From NCBI RefSeq assembly GCF_039535475.1, contig NZ_BAAAXG010000028.1, positions 248,001 through 312,000 of the forward strand: a DNA stretch of 64,000 bases, in the 5' to 3' direction. The notes beneath the pieces are model-generated. The model ran no database searches, had not been told where the DNA came from, and saw nothing but the letters and a program-made list of their open reading frames with translations. Both the position numbers and the translations under genes were made by a program. Origin of the DNA: Streptomyces showdoensis. Its GTDB lineage: Bacteria; Actinomycetota; Actinomycetes; Streptomycetales; Streptomycetaceae. Below, piece after piece: positions 26,489 through 34,302 of the stretch; within the stretch, counting starts at the first letter, position 1; every line of letters starts with the position of its first letter.

Positions 26489-29041
26489 TCACGACATGAT
26501 GTGCGCCGGCATCGCGGGGGCGGGGGTGTCCGGCGGCGGGGGTCCCTCGGTCTTGAGGGTGAGGACCATGGTCAGTCCGCCGCCCGGGGTGTCCTCGGCG
26601 GTGATGGTGCCGCCCATGGCCTCGACGAAGCCGCGGGCGACCGCGAGGCCGAGGCCCACGCCGGCGCCGCGCGGGGCGTCGCCGAAGCGCTGGAAGGGCT
26701 CGAATATGCCGTCCTTGGCCTCGTCGGGGACACCGGGGCCGCGGTCCGTCACGCGCAGTTCCAGGCGCTCGCCGAGGACGCTGGCGCCGACGGCGACCGG
26801 GATGCCGTCGGGGCTGTACTTGACGGCGTTCTCGACGATGTTGGCGACCGCCCGCTCCAGGAGGCCCCGGTCGACCGCGACCATGGGGAGGGTCTCGGGG
26901 ATGTCGAGCTCGACGCTGCCGTCGGGGACGCCGCCGAGGGCCATCGGCACCACCTCGTCGAGGTCGGTGGAGCGGATGAGCGGGGTGACCGTGCCGGTCT
27001 GGAGCCGGGACATGTCGAGGAGGTTGCCGACCAGGTGGTCGAGGCGGTCGGCGCCGTCCTCGATGCCCTCCAGGAGCAGGGCCTGGTCCTCCTCGGACCA
27101 CTCCACGTCGTCCGAGCGCAGCGAGGTCACCGAGGCCTTGATGCCGGCCAGCGGGGTCCGCAGGTCGTGGCTGACCGCGGCCAGCAGGGAGGTGCGGATC
27201 TTGTTGCCCTCGGCCAGCTTGCGGGCCTCCTCGGCCTGGTCGACGAGCCGCTGCCGGTCGAGGACGACGGCGGCCTGGGCGGCGAAGGCGCCGAGCACCC
27301 GGCGGTCCTCCGCGGGCAGCACCCGTCCGGTCAGGGCCAGCGCCAGGTGGTCGCCGACCGGCATGTCGACGTCGGCGTCCTCCGGCCGGGCCACCGGCCG
27401 GGCGCCGACCTTCGCCGCGCAGGTCCACGGTTCGAGGTCGCCGGTCCGTTCGAGCAGGGCGACGGAGTCCATGGAGAAGGTCTCGCGGACCCGTTCCAGC
27501 AGCGCCTCCAGACTCGTCTCGCCGCGCAGGACGCTGCCGGCGAGGTACGAGAGGACCTCGGACTCCGCCCGCAGCCGGGCCGCCTGGTGGGTGCGGCGGG
27601 CGGCCAGGTCCACCACGGAGGCCACCGCCACGCCGACGCCGAAGAAGACGGCGATGGCCACGATGTTCTTGGGGTCGGCGACGGTCAGCCGGTGCAGCGG
27701 CGGGGTGAAGAACCAGTTGAGCAGCAGGGACCCGAAGGCCGCCGAGGCGAGCGCCGGGAGCAGGCCGCCGAGCAGGGCGGCCGCGACCGTCAGGGCCAGG
27801 AAGAGGAGCATGTCGTTGGCGAGCCCCAGGTTCGCGTCGACATGGGTGAGCAGCAGTGTGAGGAGCGCCGGTCCGCCGACCCCGACGACCCAGCCCCAGA
27901 CGAGCCGGGCGCGGCCGAGCCGGGCCCCGCGGGCGACGGGCAGGCCGCGGCCCTTGGCGGCCCCCTCGTGGGTGACGATGTGGACGTCCAGGTCGGGGCC
28001 GGAGTCCCGGGCGACGGTCTGGCCGACCCCGGGGCCGCCGAGGACGTACTGCCAGGAGCGGCGGCGGCTGGAGCCGAGGACGATCTGCGTGGCGTTGACG
28101 CCCCGCGCGAAGGACAGCAGCGACGAGGGGATGTCGTCGCCTATGACGTGGTGGAACGTGCCGCCCAGGTCCTCCACGAGGGTGCGCTGGACGGCGAGCT
28201 CCTTCGGCGAGGCGGAGGTCAGGCCGTCGCTGCGGGAGATGTACACGGCGAGGACCTCGCCGCCCGCGCCCTTCTCCGCCAGCCGCGCGGCCCGCCGGAT
28301 CAGGGTGCGCCCCTCCGGCCCGCCGGTCAGGCCGACGACGATCCGCTCGCGGGCCTGCCAGGTGGACTGGATGTTGTGTTCGCCGCGGTACTGGCGCAGG
28401 TACTCGTCGACGCGGTCGGCGGTCCACAGCAGGGCCAGCTCGCGCAGCGCCGTCAGGTTGCCCGGCCGGAAGTAGTTCGAGAGGGCCGCGTCGACCTTGT
28501 CCGGCTTGTAGACGTTGCCGTGCGCCATCCGCCGCCGCAACGCCTGCGGCGACATGTCCACCAGCTCTATCTGGTCCGCCCGCCGCACCACCTCGTCCGG
28601 CACCGTCTCCCGCTGCCGCACCCCCGTGATCGACTCGACCACGTCCCCCAGCGACTCCAGGTGCTGGATGTTCACCGTCGACACCACGTCGACGCCCGCC
28701 GCCAGCAGCTCCTCCACGTCCTGCCACCGCTTGGGATTGCGGGAGCCGGGCACGTTGGTGTGGGCGAGCTCGTCGACGAGGGCGACCGCCGGCCTGCGCG
28801 CCAGCACCGCGTCGATGTCCATCTCCGGGAACGTGGCGCCCCGGTACTCGATCTCCCGGCGCGGCACCTGCTCCAGACCGTGCAGCATCACCTCCGTACG
28901 CGGCCGGTCATGGTGCTCCACGAACGCGACCACACAGTCCGTACCGCGCTCGACCCGCCGGTGCCCCTCCGAGAGCATCGCGTACGTCTTGCCGACGCCC
29001 GGCGCCGCGCCCAGGTAGATCCGTAGCTTGCCGCGTCCCAT
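26489..29041 (-). CDS. kdpD: Osmosensitive K+ channel sensor histidine kinase KdpD
   Basis: An 850-aa sensor kinase with full KdpD architecture. The N-terminal KdpD domain has Walker A GAAPGVGKTY and Walker B VALVDELAHTN. A USP-like domain lies at ~230-360, followed by four short transmembrane helices (~385-480), a GAF-like domain, HisKA with phospho-His in AAVSHDLRTPLAGIKA (~650), and HATPase_c motifs (VENAVKYSP, DRGPGVP, GVGLGLAV). It senses K+ limitation and possibly c-di-AMP through the USP domain. ATG 29041 gives the usual MGRGKLRIYLGAAPGVGKT start. The 164-base gap to kdpE contains G-rich GTACGGAGAGG-like direct repeats. Confidence 0.92.
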   Translation of the reverse strand: MGRGKLRIYLGAAPGVGKTYAMLSEGHRRVERGTDCVVAFVEHHDRPRTEVMLHGLEQVPRREIEYRGATFPEMDIDAVLARRPAVALVDELAHTNVPGSRNPKRWQDVEELLAAGVDVVSTVNIQHLESLGDVVESITGVRQRETVPDEVVRRADQIELVDMSPQALRRRMAHGNVYKPDKVDAALSNYFRPGNLTALRELALLWTADRVDEYLRQYRGEHNIQSTWQARERIVVGLTGGPEGRTLIRRAARLAEKGAGGEVLAVYISRSDGLTSASPKELAVQRTLVEDLGGTFHHVIGDDIPSSLLSFARGVNATQIVLGSSRRRSWQYVLGGPGVGQTVARDSGPDLDVHIVTHEGAAKGRGLPVARGARLGRARLVWGWVVGVGGPALLTLLLTHVDANLGLANDMLLFLALTVAAALLGGLLPALASAAFGSLLLNWFFTPPLHRLTVADPKNIVAIAVFFGVGVAVASVVDLAARRTHQAARLRAESEVLSYLAGSVLRGETSLEALLERVRETFSMDSVALLERTGDLEPWTCAAKVGARPVARPEDADVDMPVGDHLALALTGRVLPAEDRRVLGAFAAQAAVVLDRQRLVDQAEEARKLAEGNKIRTSLLAAVSHDLRTPLAGIKASVTSLRSDDVEWSEEDQALLLEGIEDGADRLDHLVGNLLDMSRLQTGTVTPLIRSTDLDEVVPMALGGVPDGSVELDIPETLPMVAVDRGLLERAVANIVENAVKYSPDGIPVAVGASVLGERLELRVTDRGPGVPDEAKDGIFEPFQRFGDAPRGAGVGLGLAVARGFVEAMGGTITAEDTPGGGLTMVLTLKTEGPPPPDTPAPAMPAHIMS

Positions 29042-29178
29042 GGCTCGACCTTACGTCCAGCCAAACGGACATTCCGCACGACCGTGGGAGGTCAGGGCCG
29101 TATTGACGTGATCCTGACGCCCCCACCGCGGCCGACGGAGCACCGGCCGGGCCGGGCCGGCGCCCCCGTCCCGCACGG

Positions 29179-29907
29179 TCAGTGCTCGATGATCTCGCCG
29201 TCGCGGAGCTCCAGGACCCGGTCGGCCAGGCCGAGCAGCTGGGAGTCGTGGGTGGCGACCAGTGCCGTGCAGCCCTCGCTGCGCACCACGGCCCGCAGCA
29301 GCTCCATGACCGCGAGGCCGGTCTCGGCGTCGAGCTGTCCGGTCGGCTCGTCGGCGATCAGCAGGGCCGGCCGGTTGGCCAGGGCGCGGGCGATGGCGAC
29401 GCGCTGCTGCTGGCCGCCGGAGAGCTCGCCGGGGCGCTGGGCCGCGTGGTCGCCGAGCCCCACCAGGGCGAGCAGCAGGGCGACCCGCTCCTCGCGCTCC
29501 TTGGGGTCGGCCTTGCGCAGCCGCAGCGGCACGCCGACGTTCTCCGCGGCGGTGAGGATCGGTATGAGTCCGAAGGACTGGAAGATGAATCCGATCCGGT
29601 CGCGGCGCAGCTCCAGGAGCCCCTCCTCGCCGAGCCCGGCGAGATCGGTGCCGTCGATGACGATGCGCCCCTCGTCGGCGGAGTCGAGGCCGCCGACGAG
29701 GTTGAGCAGGGTGGTCTTGCCGGAGCCGGAGCGGCCCTTGAGGGCGACCAGCTCGCCGCGCGGGATGTCGAAGGAGACCCCGCGCAGGGCGTGGACGGCC
29801 GCGGCGCCGGTCCCGTACGACCGCTTCAGGTTCTCGATCCGGACCATCGGCGTCCCGGCCGGGTCCTCGATCACGGCCGTGCCGGTCCGCGCGTTGCTCT
29901 CACTCAC
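29179..29907 (-). CDS. ABC transporter ATP-binding protein (MacB/LolD type)
   Basis: A 242-aa ABC ATPase with Walker A GRSGSGKTTL, Q-loop FIFQSFGLIP, signature LSGGQQQRVAIARAL, Walker B LLIADEPTGQLD and H-loop ATHDSQ. Its closest type is the MacB/LolD/FtsE-like group that works with FtsX-fold permeases in lipid or peptide export. No permease gene is adjacent: upstream is DUF3710 and downstream is kdpD, so the partner is elsewhere or lost. The start at 29907 matches the ORF limit; the N-terminal ~20 residues are variable. Confidence 0.88.
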   Translation of the reverse strand: MSESNARTGTAVIEDPAGTPMVRIENLKRSYGTGAAAVHALRGVSFDIPRGELVALKGRSGSGKTTLLNLVGGLDSADEGRIVIDGTDLAGLGEEGLLELRRDRIGFIFQSFGLIPILTAAENVGVPLRLRKADPKEREERVALLLALVGLGDHAAQRPGELSGGQQQRVAIARALANRPALLIADEPTGQLDAETGLAVMELLRAVVRSEGCTALVATHDSQLLGLADRVLELRDGEIIEH

Positions 29908-30034
29908 CGTGGTGCCCCCCTCGATCGAACGTGTGCGCCGTCAGTATGGTCCGAGCACGGGGGCGGGGGCCAGGCCTGTGGACAAGCCGGGCCGCCGGGG
30001 CCCGGCCCGGCGGATCGCCTGTGGAAAAGCGGGC

Positions 30035-30087
30035 GGGCCGTGCCTTCCCCGTCCCCGGCGTCAGCGGGGAGGGGGAAGGCACGGCCC
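30035..30087 (-). terminator. Hairpin downstream of the DUF3710 operon
   Basis: A 16-bp inverted repeat, GGGCCGTGCCTTCCCC (30035-30050) with its complement at 30072-30087, extended by a few inner pairs. It lies 48 bases past the DUF3710 stop on the same transcript. Confidence 0.75.
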
Positions 30088-30135
30088 GTCCTCTGCCTTC
30101 CTGGCGGGGCCTGCCCGGTGGGCGCGCCCCGTGTG

Positions 30136-30894
30136 TCAGCGGATCTCGGAGATCTCCGGACCGCGCTGCAGCTGGCCCATGCCGCCGGAGAACCGGGAGC
30201 CGGCCTGGTCGTCCTGCTGCACGCCGTCCGGCACCATCTGCGCGTCGTTCGGCAGCTTGAGGACGATCGGGTCGCGAGGGGCCATCGGGCCCTCGCCGCG
30301 GACGACCACGGTGTCCCGGACGATCTGCTCCAGCAGACCGGCGGCCTCGGGCTGCACCGCGCCCTGGCCGGAGATCACACCGCGCAGGAACCAGCGCGGT
30401 CCGTCGACCCCCACGAAGCGCACGAGCTGCACGCCGCGGTTGCCGTCCGGGAGCTGCACGGGGACCTGGGCACGGAGCTCCCAGCCCAGCGGGCCCTCGA
30501 CCTCCTCGATGGCACCGCCCTGCTGGGTGATGCCGCCCGCGATCTCGTCGCGGACCTCGCCCCAGATGCCTTCCTTCTTGGGAGCGGCGAACGCCTGGAG
30601 CTGCACGGCGCTGTCCCGCAGGACCACGGTGGCCGCGACGATCGCGTCGCCCGCGACCTCCACGCGCAGCTCCATGCCCTCGACTCCGGGCACGAAGATG
30701 CCGCCCAGGTCGACCCGGCCCTCTTCGGGCGTGCTGACCTCGGAGATGTCCCAGGGACCGTCGGGCCGGGGCGCCGGCGGAAGGTTCACCCGGCGCGGCG
30801 CGGCCGCGTCCTCGCCGTCCACCGCGTCGACGACCTGCTCGGCCTCGCCCGCTGCGTCCTCAGCGGCACCGCTCTTCTTGCGACGTCCGAACAC
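30136..30894 (-). CDS. DUF3710 domain-containing protein
   Basis: A 252-aa protein of an actinobacterial family of unknown function. It begins MFGRRKKSGAAED, has an acidic linker, then the conserved DUF3710 core (GPWDISEVSTPEEGRVDLGG..., QLQAFAAPKKEGIWGEVRDEI, GPRWFLRGVISGQGA). No signal peptide or membrane helix. GTG 30894 starts one base after the dUTPase stop, so it is translationally linked to dut, an arrangement usual in Streptomyces. Confidence 0.88.
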   Translation of the reverse strand: MFGRRKKSGAAEDAAGEAEQVVDAVDGEDAAAPRRVNLPPAPRPDGPWDISEVSTPEEGRVDLGGIFVPGVEGMELRVEVAGDAIVAATVVLRDSAVQLQAFAAPKKEGIWGEVRDEIAGGITQQGGAIEEVEGPLGWELRAQVPVQLPDGNRGVQLVRFVGVDGPRWFLRGVISGQGAVQPEAAGLLEQIVRDTVVVRGEGPMAPRDPIVLKLPNDAQMVPDGVQQDDQAGSRFSGGMGQLQRGPEISEIR

Positions 30895-30895
30895 G

Positions 30896-31408
30896 TCACT
30901 GTCCTTCCCGGTCGGATACGACCGAAGCGTATCGATTCCCACCCGTGGTGCCGTCCACGGCGGCATGACCGCCGGTGGACCCGAAGCCCCCCTCGGCCCG
31001 CGCCGAGCCGGGAAGCTCCGCCACCTCGTGGAAGCGCACCTTCTCGACCTGCTGGACGACCAGTTGGGCAATCCGGTCGAATCGCTCGAACCGCACGCTC
31101 TCGCGCGGGTCGAGATTGACCACGATCACTTTGATCTCTCCACGGTACCCGGCATCGACCGTCCCCGGGGCATTCACCAGCGCGACGCCGCAGCGTGCGG
31201 CGAGGCCGGAGCGGGGGTGGACGAAGGCGGCGTAGCCGTCCGGCAGTGCGATGGAGACGCCGGTGGGCAGCACGGCCCGCTCGCCCGGGGCGAGCACGGC
31301 GGCCTCGGTGGTCACCAGATCGGCTCCGGCGTCGCCGGGGTGCCCGTAGGCCGGGATCGGCACCTCGGGGTCCACGCGGCGGATGAGTACGTCGACGGGA
31401 TTGCGCAT
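30896..31408 (-). CDS. dut: dUTP diphosphatase
   Basis: A 170-aa trimeric dUTPase with the five family motifs in order: HPGDAGADL, PRSGLAARCGV, NAPGTVDAGYRGEIKV, RIAQLVVQQVE and the C-terminal RAEGGFGSTGGH. It hydrolyses dUTP to dUMP and PPi, limiting uracil in DNA and feeding dTMP synthesis. ATG 31408 overlaps the thioesterase stop by one base (TGATG). The C-terminal ~20 residues beyond motif 5 are an extension. Confidence 0.94.
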   Translation of the reverse strand: MRNPVDVLIRRVDPEVPIPAYGHPGDAGADLVTTEAAVLAPGERAVLPTGVSIALPDGYAAFVHPRSGLAARCGVALVNAPGTVDAGYRGEIKVIVVNLDPRESVRFERFDRIAQLVVQQVEKVRFHEVAELPGSARAEGGFGSTGGHAAVDGTTGGNRYASVVSDREGQ

Positions 31409-31992
31409 CAGGGGTTCACCTCGAAGGCGCGGGCGCGCCGGACCTGGTCGGGGTCGGACATGGCGGCCTGGATCTCCTCCGGCCGGCCGTTGTCGATGAA
31501 GTGGTCGACCTTCACCTCGATGAAGAGGGCGTCGGCACGGACGGCGACGGGGCCCTCGGGCCCGCCGATCCGGCCGACGGCGGTCGAGTAGATCTTGCGG
31601 CCGCGCACCGCGGTGACCTCGGCCTCCAGGTGGAGCACGGTGCCGACCGGGACGGGACGTGCGAAGTCGGTCTCCAGGCGGCCGGTGACGGCGATGACCC
31701 GCAGCAGCCAGTTCAGGGAGCCGAGGGTCTCGTCGAGCGCGGTGGCGAGCACGCCGCCGTGCGCGAGACCGGGGGCGCCCTGGTGGTCGGGGGTCACGGT
31801 GAACTCGGCGGTGACGGTCACGCCCTCGCCCGCCCGCGCCTCCAGGTGCAGCCCGTGGGGCTGTCCGCCGCCGCAGCCGAAGCAGTGCGCGTAGTGCGCG
31901 CCGAGCAGCTCGCCGGGGGCGGGCGCGTCCGGGTGGCGTACCGGCGGTATGGCGTCGGCCGGCGGGGTGAGGGCCGCAGATGTTCCAGTCAC
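31408..31992 (-). CDS. PaaI-family hotdog-fold thioesterase
   Basis: A 194-aa hotdog-fold protein. The PaaI/4HBT core carries GAPGLAHGGVLATALDETLG, with the HGG motif and the acidic residue expected for acyl-CoA thioesterases of this type, and an N-terminal HCFGCG segment typical of the Streptomyces family. The acyl-CoA substrate is unknown. GTG 31992 was chosen because the open frame upstream is not protein-like. It is the first gene of the thioesterase-dut-DUF3710 operon, and its divergent neighbour is DUF3093. Confidence 0.82.
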   Translation of the reverse strand: MTGTSAALTPPADAIPPVRHPDAPAPGELLGAHYAHCFGCGGGQPHGLHLEARAGEGVTVTAEFTVTPDHQGAPGLAHGGVLATALDETLGSLNWLLRVIAVTGRLETDFARPVPVGTVLHLEAEVTAVRGRKIYSTAVGRIGGPEGPVAVRADALFIEVKVDHFIDNGRPEEIQAAMSDPDQVRRARAFEVNP

Positions 31993-32050
31993 AGGCGCAG
32001 ACCTTACCCGCGCGGCCGGGCGCCGGTCGCGCCGTGCCAAGCTGGGAGGC

Positions 32051-32587
32051 ATGCAGCCTTCCGCACACCCTTCCGCGCCGAGCTTCGACGAACGTCTCAC
32101 CGCGCCCCGTTCCTGGTGGGTCATCGTGGCCCTGCTGGGCCTCTCCGGCGGTCTGATCACGTTCCCCCTGGGTACGGTCGCGACGCTCGGAGGCCTGATC
32201 GCGGCGGGCGCGCTCGCCGCGGCGGCGGTGTCCTCGTACGGTTCGGCCCGGATCCGGGTGGTGGCCGGCTCGCTGGTCGCGGGGGACGCGCGCATCCCGG
32301 TGTCGGCCCTGGGGGCGCCCGAGGTCCTGGACGCCGAGGAGGCGCGCGCCTGGCGCACGCACAAGGCGGATCCGCGTGCCTTCATGCTGATGCGGAGCTA
32401 CGTGCCGACGGCGGTGCGGATCGAGGTCACCGACCCGGCGGACCCGACGCCGTACGTCTACCTGTCCAGCCGGGACCCCGAGGGACTCGTGGCGGCCCTG
32501 GAGGCCGCCCGCGGCCACGAGCGGCACGCCGGGGCGGCCGGTGAGGCGCAGGAGCCCCAGGGGGCCGGGGAGCCCCGCGGGGCCTAG
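32051..32587 (+). CDS. DUF3093 family membrane protein
   Basis: A 178-aa protein with two hydrophobic helices near the N-terminus (SWWVIVALLGLSGGLITFPLG, VATLGGLIAAGALAAAAVSS) and the DUF3093 core (RIRVVAGSLVAGDARIPVSALGAPEVLD, ADPRAFMLMRSYVPTAVRIEV). The function is unknown; the family is restricted to actinobacteria. ATG 32051 has GGGAGG upstream. It converges on and overlaps by four bases the gene on the other strand. Confidence 0.85.
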   Translation: MQPSAHPSAPSFDERLTAPRSWWVIVALLGLSGGLITFPLGTVATLGGLIAAGALAAAAVSSYGSARIRVVAGSLVAGDARIPVSALGAPEVLDAEEARAWRTHKADPRAFMLMRSYVPTAVRIEVTDPADPTPYVYLSSRDPEGLVAALEAARGHERHAGAAGEAQEPQGAGEPRGA

Positions 32588-33597
32588 AAGTCGAGCTCCT
32601 TGGGGTTCTCCGGCTGCTCCAGCGGGGGCAGGGCCGGGAGGGCGTCCCAGGGGATCTGGCGGCCGCGCAGGTCCTTGCGGACGTGCGCGGCGAGCTTTCT
32701 GGTGTCGCGCCGGTTCATGACCGCGCCGACGGCCGCGCCCACCATGAACGGGGTGAGGTTCGGCAGGTTGCGCACCAGGCGCTTGGTGATCTGCTGGCGC
32801 AGTTCGCGCTTGAGCTGGCCGCCGAGGGCGGCGTTGACGGTGGTGGGCTTGGTGGGGTCGATGCCCCGCTCCTCGGCCCAGGAGGTCAGGTAGGCGGTCG
32901 AGCGCTGGGTGAGCGTGCCGGGCGGGCGCAGGCCGTAGACCTCGTGCAGCTCGGCGATGAGCTTCAGCTCGATGGCGGCCACGCCGGTGATCTCCGCGGC
33001 GAGCTCGGCGGGCATCGCGGGCGGCACCGGCAGCATGGCCGCGGCGCCGATGCCGGCGCCGACGGTGGCGCTGGCGCTGGACGCGCCGGCGACCAGCTTG
33101 TCGGCGATCTCCTCGGGACCGAGCCCGGGGAAGTGCCGCCGCAGGGTCGCCAGGTCCCGTACGGGGACCCGGGGCGCCAGCTCGATGACCCGGTCGGCGA
33201 GATAGCCGACGCCTGCCTTGGCGCCCTGACCGCCGCGCTTCACACCGCGCCGTACGGCTTCGATGCGGGCGCTGTCCGGTTTCAGGCGTTCCAGGTGCAG
33301 GCGTTCCAGGTGCAGGCGTGCCGGATCGGCGACGCGCCGCAGGGCGCCCCGCTGGGTCCCGCCGTCCTGCTCGCGCGGGACGGGCGGCCGGTCGCCCTGC
33401 TGCGGCGCGTCCGCTGCTTCGAGCGAGGCCGTGGGGCCTCGCCCGTCGTCACGTGCGCCAGAAGTGGGCAGGGGGGCGGAGTGCGCGGCCGAGGGGCCCT
33501 GCTGGGCGTCCTCCACCGGGCCTGAGCCGCCCCGATGCGCCCCCGGCATCCCAGGGAGCCGGAGTCGCCGTTTCCGAGACGGTGTGTCGCCTGCCAC
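32584..33597 (-). CDS. Conserved hypothetical protein, EcsC-like region
   Basis: A 337-aa protein not confidently recognised. Residues ~1-110 are low-complexity and disordered-looking and contain a direct duplication (LHLERLHLERL, from a repeated 15-base unit near 33290-33325). Residues ~115-330 are mainly helical with AELAAEITGVAAIELKLIAELHEVYGL, which resembles EcsC-family segments, and two glycine-rich hydrophobic stretches (VGAGIGAAAMLPVPPAM, FMVGAAVGAVMN) that could touch the membrane. The exact start is uncertain because the N-terminus is poorly conserved in composition. Confidence 0.7.
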   Translation of the reverse strand: MAGDTPSRKRRLRLPGMPGAHRGGSGPVEDAQQGPSAAHSAPLPTSGARDDGRGPTASLEAADAPQQGDRPPVPREQDGGTQRGALRRVADPARLHLERLHLERLKPDSARIEAVRRGVKRGGQGAKAGVGYLADRVIELAPRVPVRDLATLRRHFPGLGPEEIADKLVAGASSASATVGAGIGAAAMLPVPPAMPAELAAEITGVAAIELKLIAELHEVYGLRPPGTLTQRSTAYLTSWAEERGIDPTKPTTVNAALGGQLKRELRQQITKRLVRNLPNLTPFMVGAAVGAVMNRRDTRKLAAHVRKDLRGRQIPWDALPALPPLEQPENPKELDF

Positions 33598-33609
33598 GGT
33601 CGACCGATC

Positions 33610-33906
33610 TCAGTCGCAGTCGCGGCAGATCGGCTGGCCGTTCTTCTCCCGAGCCAGCTGGCTGCGGTGGTGCACGAGGAAGCAGCTCATGCAGGTGAAC
33701 TCGTCGGCCTGCTTGGGCAGGACCCGGACGGCCAGCTCCTCGTTCGAGAGGTCGGCGCCGGGCAGCTCCAGGCCTTCGGCGGCCTCGAACTCGTCGACGT
33801 CGACGGTCGAGGTCGACTTGTCGTTCCGGCGGGCCTTCAGTTCTTCAAGGCTGTCCGAGTCGACGTCGTCGTCGGTCTTGCGTGGGGTGTCGTAATCCGT
33901 TGCCAT
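33610..33906 (-). CDS. DUF4193 zinc-ribbon protein
   Basis: A 98-aa acidic protein with a C-terminal zinc-ribbon: FTCMSCFLVHHRSQLA followed by PICRDCD (two CxxC pairs). The N-terminal half is charged (DDDVDSDSLEELKARRNDKS). DUF4193 is conserved across actinobacteria and often lies near dut; its role is unknown, although zinc-ribbon size and acidity suit an RNA polymerase- or ribosome-associated factor. It starts at ATG 33906 preceded by GGGGGAG. Confidence 0.9.
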   Translation of the reverse strand: MATDYDTPRKTDDDVDSDSLEELKARRNDKSTSTVDVDEFEAAEGLELPGADLSNEELAVRVLPKQADEFTCMSCFLVHHRSQLAREKNGQPICRDCD

Positions 33907-34302
33907 GTCGCTCTCCCCCTCTGGGTGGTTTGCGGTGTCTCCAGCGCACGTAACGCGTGAGAGGCCGGACTTGTGCCCGACCCGAGGCGGAGATTTTGCC
34001 TCACATCAAGGTCTGTTACTCAATCGACACCCAATCCGCCCTCTCATGAGTGAGCGGCTTTGGGTGGCGAACCGGACCGTACACGGTCCGTCGGCCGTCC
34101 CTCTCGGGTGCCACCCCGTGTACTTCCCGCCGATCGGACCCCTGGAAACCCGGACTTTTCCGGGTTTTTTGAGGGAATTCGCGATCACGGAGAGTGGAGG
34201 TTCGGACACCCATTCCTGTGATCGATCACACAGGACCATCTCAGGAACGAGGATCGGAAATTCCGCGCAAAGCGAACAGATCCGGTCGGCTCGTGCAGTG
34301 TG
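33907..34302. other. Intergenic region upstream of DUF4193 and downstream of cutS
   Basis: 396 bases without a credible gene. It holds a hairpin (34146-34167), a 17-base dyad CGGACCGTACACGGTCCG near 34073, and a 14-base palindrome TGTGATCGATCACA at 34217-34230. The latter looks like a CRP-family half-site pair but with a four-base rather than six-base spacer. Confidence 0.5.
34146..34170 (+). terminator. Hairpin with T-run
   Basis: AAACCCGGA-CTTT-TCCGGGTTT followed by more T (34165-34170) on the + strand. On the - strand it would serve as the stem of a cutRS terminator without a T-tail. No + strand gene ends here. Confidence 0.55.
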
